Below the pieces are notes generated by a model. It made no database searches, was not told the origin of the DNA, and worked only from the letters and a program-made list of their open reading frames with translations. The position numbers and the translations under genes are program-made. This document shows positions 58,235-64,000 of a stretch of DNA of 64,000 bases, in pieces (positions within the stretch are counted from its first letter, which is position 1; every line of letters begins with the position of its first letter). This DNA comes from Nymphaea colorata (taxonomy: Eukaryota > Streptophyta > Magnoliopsida > Nymphaeales > Nymphaeaceae): contig NC_045144.1 of the NCBI RefSeq assembly GCF_008831285.2, positions 13,381,858-13,445,857 on the forward strand, read 5' to 3'.

Positions 58235-58579
58235 TGTTAACAAAAATACCAAGAAGGCTCTCAAAGTGAATTACTTGGGAGATGAAAAGTCATGTATATT
58301 GGGAGATGAAAAGTCATGTCTCTTGGGAGATAAAAAGACATGTTTTTTTAGAGACGAAAAGTCATGTCTATTGAAAGATGAAAAGTCATGTCTGTTGAAA
58401 GATGAAAAGTCATGTCTCTTGGGAATTAGAGACCCCTTATGTAACTCCTCTATATAAAGAAGTCTCTCCACCAAAGGAATGCAACCAAGAAATAATAGAG
58501 CAGTGGACTTAGGCCTATTGGCTGAACCACTTTAAAAATTCATGTCCCTTTAATTACTTTTTCATTTGGATTTCTAACA
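58235..58579 (+). repeat. 5' LTR of copia 3
   Basis: 345 bp from TGTTAACAAAAAT to ATTTCTAACA. It contains six 24-bp minisatellite units (58275-58418) and a TATA box CTCTATATAAAG at 58448-58459. Confidence 0.95.
58275..58418 (+). repeat. 24-bp minisatellite, 6 units, in 5' LTR of copia 3
   Basis: Units of TTGGGAGATGAAAAGTCATG plus TCTC type. Since 24 is a multiple of three, one plus frame reads repeated LGDEKSCL without a stop, and the minus strand is open too. The 3' LTR has seven units at 62483-62648. Confidence 0.95.
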
Positions 58580-58592
58580 TGGTATCAAAGCC
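58580..58592 (+). other. Primer binding site of copia 3
   Basis: TGGTATCAAAGCC directly after the 5' LTR; the same variant as in copia 1. Confidence 0.9.
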
Positions 58593-58679
58593 ACTGGTCT
58601 TTGTTAGTGCTGCTACTAGATCCTAAGGATTAAGAAGCATCATCAAATATGAGAGTCAACTCTGATACGGGTATGAATT

Positions 58680-59540
58680 TTCTTGTTTCTCCTCTTCAGT
58701 ACCCAAGCAATTTACAGCATTTCCTCACCATCAAGTTAAATTCTGAAAATTATCTTATTTGAGAATCTCAATTCACTTCAATCTTGATCTCATTTTATCT
58801 TATGGGATACATTGATGGAAGCAAACCTGCTCCATCAATGTGTAGATGTAGAACAACTAAAATTAGTTTAGAGTATATTGAATGCCTGAGAAAGGATCAG
58901 TTACTTTTGAGTTGGATTAAGTCCTCTCTATCTGAAGCAATACATACCCAATGAGGTTTAGAGTGCTCTTAAACAGTCATATGTTGCTCAATCCAGGGCT
59001 CGAATAATGTAATTAAAAACACAGTTTCAAGATTTGAAAAAGGGGTTGAGTTTTATGGATGTTTATATAAACAAAGCAAAAACTATTGCTCATCAACTAG
59101 TCATTGCATCCAAACCCATTGATGAAGATGATCTTGTTCTTCAAATTCTTAGAGGATTGCCAAGTGAATATCTTGCTTTTAAAGTCAGTATGAAAACTCG
59201 AAAGGACTCTTATCTCTTTGAATGAACTTCATGGGCTTCTTCTCATACAAGAAGCCAATTTAAAAGAAGATGATTATCAAACTTTTGAATCTATTATGCT
59301 TGTTGTACATAATGTCTCAAAAGAAGTTTACAATAAGCAAACCAACTATAGTGGTCGTGGTAGAAACAACTGTCAACATAGAGGAGAAGTCCGAAAAAGT
59401 GAGCAATACAAAGGTGATCGTCTTGTGTGCCAAATATGTGACAAAGTTGGTCATCTTGCAAAGTTTTGTTGGTCATATACTAACTTGCTTAAAGAAAAAG
59501 AGACTGTCTTCTCAAGCATATCATGCAGTTTCTTCTAGCA
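58680..59540 (+). pseudogene. Copia 3 gag region
   Basis: Broken gag codons: YPSNLQHFLTIKLNSENYLI near 58700, YIDGSKPAPS near 58808, FMDVYINKAKTIAHQLVIAS and LVLQILRGLPSEY at 59034-59200, then the zinc knuckle CQICDKVGHLAKFC (about 59429-59470). Frame changes near 59000 and 59220 and several stops prevent translation of a whole gag. Confidence 0.88.
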
Positions 59541-60567
59541 CTCTAAATCAAGACATTGGAGATGACAATTGGTATCCTGACTCCGGTGCGACTCATCACA
59601 TCACCAATGATATCAATAACTTGTCTATTCATGCCACATACAAAGGTGGAGATGCAGTAAAAATAAGAAATGGATCAGGTTTAAGAATTTTTTATATTGT
59701 TTCTTCAAAGACATCTCAAAGTTTAGTTTTAAATTATCTCCTTCATGTGCCCAAAATAACAAGAAACTTGTTATTTGTACAACGTTTTTCTAAAGATAAT
59801 GGAGTCTATTTTGAGTTTCGTCCTAATATGTGCTATGTTAAGCAGCAAGGAATAGGAAAAATTCTTCATCAAGGAACTAGTAGAGATGGGCTATATAAGA
59901 TAGACCTTAATAGCAGGAAAAAGGAAGCGCAACTTGGAGAAAGGCAGACTATTGGGCAATGGCACAAAAGACTTGGTCACCCTTCATTTTCCATTGTTAA
60001 GAAGGTTTTGAACAAGTGCTATTTGTCTTATTATGATGATTGATTGTTTGAATTATTTGTGTGAAGCTTGTCAAAAAGCTAAGAGTCAAACTTTCATTTA
60101 ATGCTAGCACAAATAAGGTGAAATGCCCGCTTGAACTCATTTATGCTGATGTATGGGGTCCAGCTCCGGTGGAGAGTGTGAATAGTTTTAAGTACTACGT
60201 GATTTTTATGGATGCCTTTTCATGGTATACTTGGATTTATTTGATGAAGAAAAAATCAGACGTTATTCATGATTTCAATGCTTTCAAGGAACTTTCTAAA
60301 AATCTCACTGGACACAAGATAAAATATTTTCACTCAGATTGGGGAGGAGAATTTCAAGGACTTCAATCATACCTTATCGATAATGAGATTGGACATAGAA
60401 TATCATGTCCTCATACCCCTGAACAAAATAGAGCAGCTGAAAGGAGACATAAACATATTTTTGAAACAAGTTTATTTCTAATGGCAGAAGGTAATATTCT
60501 CAAGAACTTTTGGTCTTATACTTTTTGTACAAGTTTATCTCTAGTTTTCGGTAAAATCTATATTTAA
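59541..60567 (+). pseudogene. Copia 3 protease and integrase region
   Basis: DSGATHHITND (about 59579-59611) is the aspartic protease site; LLHVPKITRNLLFVQRFSKD and WHKRLGHPS follow (pre-integrase). A frame break near 60043-60060 separates these from the integrase: LIYADVWGP (D at 60146-60148), FMDAFSWYTW, HSDWGGEFQ, and TPEQNRAAERRHKH, where the usual NGVAE is NRAAE. It stops at 60565-60567, and the integrase C-terminal domain is missing. Confidence 0.88.
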
Positions 60568-60775
60568 ATGCATGCCTAATTTAATGAGAGAAAATTTCCT
60601 TTTATTGATACTCAAGAAACTAGAACTCAAGATCTAGAAAGTCAAAACCTCCACAATATTATTGGAACCCTTACTTTAGTTTGAAACAAATAGTGAATAT
60701 CAATCTAAAACTCTTAGAAATGAGGAGTCAACCCAATCCAATGAAAATGAACCAAATCAAGAACAAGTTCATCCT

Positions 60776-62430
60776 GTGACTACTAGATCTCAAGTGAGAA
60801 CCTTCAAACCTAATCCTAAATACAATGAGTTTCATACATATTTTTCTAGCAAACACTATCTTTCAAAAGCTTTTGTCTCTATTCTTCTTGAAGACAAAGA
60901 AACCCCAAATTTCAAGGAAGCATATGAAGATGAAAATTGGAGGAAGGCCATGCAAGAAGCATATGATGTTCTCATTCGAAACAATACTTGGAAACTTATT
61001 CCAAAGAAAGAAGCCAAACACATTTTAGGACGTAAATGGGTGTTCAAAATCAAGCGAAAGGCAGATGGATCGTTGGAAAGATATAAAGCTAGACTCGTCG
61101 CCAAGGGGTACAGTAAAAAAGAAGAAATTGACTATACTGAAACCTTCAGCCCTGTTATAAAGCATACTACAATTCAGACAGTATTGACTATTTCTATTAG
61201 TCATAAATGAAAAATACATCAGCTGGATATTCAAAATGCATTTCTATATGGATCTATTGCAGAAGAAGTTTATATGGTTTAACCACCCAGATTTCAAAAT
61301 CATTCTTTTCCAAATCATGTATGCAAGCTTGAACGTGCTTTATATGGTTTAAAATAGGCTCCTAGGGCATGGTTTCCCGTCTTAGTCTATTCCTCCAAAA
61401 TCTTGGTTTTAAAAGGGCTCAAACAGATTCATCTCTTTTTATTTTGAGAAAAAGAGAAATACCTCCATATGTTTTGGTATACGTGGATGACATGATCATA
61501 ATAGGAAGCTTACCTGAATATATTCATAAAATTATTTATCAATTCAAAAGTGAATTTGCCATTAAAGATTTGGGTGAGCTTAATTTCTTTTTGGGCATAG
61601 AAGCAAAAAGAATTGACAATAAGCTAATATTGTCTCAAAGGAGATATATATTTAAGCTTCTCAAAAGAACAAATATCTTTGGAGCTAAGGGAGTTTCAAC
61701 TCCCATTGCATGCTCCCCTGCTTCATCTGCTCAAACTGGATCAAATTTTTATGATCCAATTCTTTATCGCAGCATTTGTTGGTGCTCTTCAATATTCTAC
61801 TATGACTCATCCAGACATCTCTTATGCTATCAACAAGGTTTGTCAATATATGTATCATCCTACTGATGCCCATTGGGATGTCGTAAAGAGAAACCTAAGA
61901 TATTTGAAACACACTATTGATTATGGTCTTGTTATTAGACCTAGTTCAGTTCTTAATATTAATGCTTACAGTGATACAGATTGGGCAGGATGTCTTGATG
62001 ATAGACGGCCTATAGGTGGACATGTAGTGTTTATTGGATCTAATATAGTTATATGGAGTGCTAAAAAGCAATCAGTTATCTCTTGTTCTAGCACTGAAGC
62101 TGAGTATCGATCTATTGCCAATACCACTACTGAAATCATGTGGTTATAATTTTTATTAAAAGAACTTTGTGTTTTTCAATCACAACCTCCCATATTATGG
62201 TGCAACAACATCAGCACAGCCTATCTTGCAGCTCACCCTGTGTATCATAGCCGCAGCAAACACATAGGGATTGACCTTCATTTTTTTCTAGAAAAAATGG
62301 CCAAAGGAGATTTGAAAATTCAATACATCTCTTCTAAAGATCAGGTTGCTGATATTTTAACTAAGCCACTTAGTAAGCAGCACCATTATCAAATAATTAA
62401 CAAGCTCAATCTTATTGCTGGAGCATTGAG
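60776..62430 (+). pseudogene. Copia 3 RT and RNase H region
   Basis: RT starts with FKEAYEDENWRKAMQEAYD and WVFKIKRKADGSLERYKARL (60914-61098), is interrupted by stops near 61208 and 61280, and continues with LERALYGLK (61330), LVYVDDMIIIGS (61471-61506) and [20 protein letters not shown]. RNase H is in a second frame: [35 protein letters not shown] (to 62149, then TAA) and HSRSKHIGIDLHFF (62240 on). The end runs into the 3' LTR minisatellite in the same frame. Confidence 0.9.
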
Positions 62431-62431
62431 C

Positions 62432-62442
62432 TTGTGGGGGGA
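62432..62442 (+). other. Polypurine tract of copia 3
   Basis: TTGTGGGGGGA directly upstream of the 3' LTR. Confidence 0.8.
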
Positions 62443-62482
62443 TGTTAACAGAAGTACCAAGAAGGCTCTCAAGGTGAATTAC

Positions 62483-62648
62483 TTGGGATATAAAAAGTCA
62501 TGTCTCTTAAGGGATGAAAAGTCATGTATGTTGGGAGATGAAAAGTCATGTCTCTTGGGAGATGAAAAGACATGTCTCTTGAGAGACGAAAAGTGATGTC
62601 TGTTGAAATATGAAAAGTCATGTCTGTTGAAAGATGAAAAGTTGTCTC
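62483..62648 (+). repeat. 24-bp minisatellite, 7 units, in 3' LTR of copia 3
   Basis: Seven units of the same 24-bp repeat as at 58275-58418; the fifth carries a TGA in the plus frame and the last lacks two bases. Confidence 0.95.
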
Positions 62649-62677
62649 TTGGGAATTAGAGACCCATTATGTAACTT

Positions 62678-62690
62678 CTCTATATAAAGG
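62678..62690 (+). promoter_or_regulatory. TATA box in the 3' LTR of copia 3, facing the kinase
   Basis: CTCTATATAAAGG is a good plant TATA box, present at the same place in both LTRs. In the 3' LTR it points out of the element into the kinase part of locus C, which begins 120 bases downstream. Confidence 0.6.
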
Positions 62691-62809
62691 CGCCTCTCCA
62701 CCAAAGGAATGCAAGCAATAAATAATAGAGCAGTGGACGTAGGCATATTGGCTGAACCACTTTAAAAATTCATGTCCCTTTAATTACTTTTTCATTTTGA
62801 TTTCTAACA

Positions 62810-63728
62810 CAGAGAACTCTACGGTGCAACCAAAGGTTTCAAGGAGGAGTTGGGGAAAGGAGGGTTTGGCAATGTCTACAAAGGTGTGCTTTCCAGGAGC
62901 GGAATCGAGGTTGCAGTTAAGAGAGTATCGCATGGTTCAAAGAAAGGGATGAGGGAGTTTGTGGTGGAAATATCAAGCCTGGGGAGGATGAGGCACAGGA
63001 TCGTGGTCCAATTGCATGGTTGGTGTAGACGATGCAATGACCTGCTCCTGGCTTATGAATTCATGCCATATGGGAGTATAGACAATTTTCTTTTTGATGT
63101 GAAAGGTAGAAGCCTGAGTTGGGAACAGAGGTTCAAGATTCTAAAGGGAATTGCTTCCGGCCTGCTGTATCTTCATGAAGAGTGGGAGCAAGTGGTTGTG
63201 CACAGAGATGTTAAAGCAAGTAACGTGTTGTTAGATGGTGATCTAAATGGCAGGTTGGGTGATTTTGGTCTTTCCAGACTCTATGAGCATGGGGCCAACC
63301 CCAAGGCAACCCAAATCGTTGGGAGTTTTGGGTACATGGCGCCGGAGTTCTCCAGCACCTGGAAGTCCAGCACGAGTGCCAATGTCTACTCTTATGGTGC
63401 TTTGCTCCTAAAGGTGGCCTACGGAAGGAGGCCTATTGAGCCGGAGAGACATTGTGAAGAGATGGTTCTATTGGAGTTAGTCCACTCTTTGTGGAAGGAT
63501 GGACGTATACTGGACGCCATGGGCAAAAGGCTTGGGAATAGCTACGTGGTGGAGGAAGTAGAGCTTGTGCTGAAGCTTGGCATTCTCTGTTCACAGGCTG
63601 CACCTGAATCAAGGCCAATCATGCGGCAATTAACTCAGTATCTTGACCATGACGCCTCATTACCAGATCTAGAATGCCAGAATCTTGTTATTCAAGACGA
63701 TCCAGGCTTGGACCAAATAATTGTGTAG
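62810..63728 (+). pseudogene. Lectin receptor kinase C, kinase domain (open frame)
   Basis: From the copia 3 boundary to the stop at 63726-63728 the frame is open for about 305 codons and encodes a complete Ser/Thr kinase domain: GKGGFGNVYKG (62853-62885), VAVKRV with the ATP-binding Lys at 62919-62921, the helix C Glu in FVVEIS, HRDVKASN (catalytic Asp 63207-63209), DFGLSR (63261-63278), GSFGYMAPE, and the C-lobe to SQAAPESRP. One invariant residue is changed: SANVYSYG has Asn where subdomain IX needs Asp (locus B keeps SDVYSYG). No ATG precedes the glycine loop in this frame; the first is at 62949. The LTR adds an in-frame stop at 62805. It is the severed 3' half of the gene at 57500-58234. 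Confidence 0.9.
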
Positions 63729-64000
63729 TACCCTTCCTCTGAGAACCTGTCACCAACTTTAGGAAACTCAGGCCTGTAACCTATGAACACAACTGCAGCA
63801 CGTCGTTGCAGACACATCAATCGAAAGTCATAGATCAGTAAATCATTTCGCAAGTTGTCAAATACCAGAATACCATGCTTTGCTTTAGGTTCTTCATGTC
63901 TGGTTCGCTATAAGATCTCTCATGTCCGTTATTTTTGGAGCCGAGTGCGAGCCCATACCCCGTTTCTCTACTCTTTGTATAGGCTTGGCCTAACAAAATG
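63729..64000 (+). other. 3' flank of lectin kinase C
   Basis: The first 50 bases after the stop (TAGTACCCTTCCTC) resemble the flank of locus B, so this is probably the old 3' untranslated region. No polyadenylation signal is certain and no further gene begins before the window ends. Confidence 0.5.

Larger units (their letters stand above)
58235..62809 (+). mobile_element. Copia 3: degenerate Ty1/copia retrotransposon splitting lectin kinase C
   Basis: 5' LTR 58235-58579, primer site 58580-58592, gag 58680-59540, protease and pre-integrase to 60043, integrase 60061-60567, RT and RNase H 60776-62400, polypurine tract 62432-62442, 3' LTR 62443-62809, and a perfect CAGAG duplication. At 4575 bp it is shorter than copia 2: much of the region between integrase and RT is missing. 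Frameshifts and stops break it. The LTRs differ at more than 20 positions plus one repeat unit, so it is older than copia 2 and younger than copia 1. Confidence 0.95.
62443..62809 (+). repeat. 3' LTR of copia 3
   Basis: 367 bp. It is 22 bp longer than the 5' LTR, explained by one extra 24-bp unit and a 2-base deletion in the last unit. TATA box CTCTATATAAAGG at 62678-62690. Confidence 0.95.

Noticed and set aside
58275-58418. CRISPR-like array
   Set aside because: The 24-bp units are contiguous with no unique spacers, lie inside plant LTRs, and no cas genes exist.
62810-63728. Annotating the kinase domain of locus C as an intact gene
   Set aside because: It lacks its receptor half and a suitable start codon, and has Asp to Asn in subdomain IX; kept as part of a pseudogene.

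Overview
The window looks like nuclear DNA of a flowering plant. It is AT-rich and gene-poor, and its recognisable parts are plant retrotransposons (Ty1/copia, and long-LTR elements resembling Ty3/gypsy), hAT transposons and MITEs, and decayed copies of plant genes: L-type lectin receptor kinases, a GDPD-like phosphodiesterase, a DnaJ protein, LRR and MATE exons. No bacterial operons, rRNA, tRNA or CRISPR array were seen. I cannot name the species.

Layout. 1-8.6 kb: a lectin receptor kinase relic (A, minus strand) abuts a copia gag relic and is split by an old copia element (1657-8424), which is itself split by a 2.87-kb coding-free long LTR in the opposite orientation (3430-6300). 8.6-14.2 kb: no recognisable gene. 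14.2-16.3 kb: lectin receptor kinase pseudogene B (minus). 17.3-19.2 kb: broken hAT transposase (minus). 19.5-22.7 kb: single decayed LRR and MATE exons (minus). 23-35.3 kb: fragments of the long-LTR family (X), a DUF7745-like remnant, a 470-bp palindrome, a 59-bp minisatellite and a hAT MITE. 35.5-38.7 kb: an inverted simple-repeat array and a 1-kb hAT-like element with non-transposase cargo. 40.6-41.2 kb: DnaJ pseudogene with a recent tandem exon duplication. 41.7-48.2 kb: GDPD-like pseudogene (minus), its exon split by a 4.4-kb LTR-like insertion. 48.2-53.6 kb: a young, apparently complete copia element with one 1441-residue gag-pol frame, inserted just upstream of a splice acceptor of the same pseudogene. 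57.5-63.7 kb: lectin receptor kinase C (plus), split between its juxtamembrane segment and its kinase domain by a degenerate copia element (58235-62809).

The only full-length uninterrupted coding sequence is the gag-pol of the young copia element. The kinase half of locus C is also open, and lies downstream of an LTR that carries a TATA box in the same orientation. The insertions can be ordered by nesting and LTR divergence: copia 1 (old) precedes the family X LTR inside it; copia 3 is intermediate; copia 2 is very recent (1 mismatch in 249 bp). I found no convincing new biological system. The most useful leads are the LTR-kinase junction at C, the codon-phased minisatellite inside the copia 3 LTRs, the long-LTR family X, and the hAT-like element with unexplained cargo.
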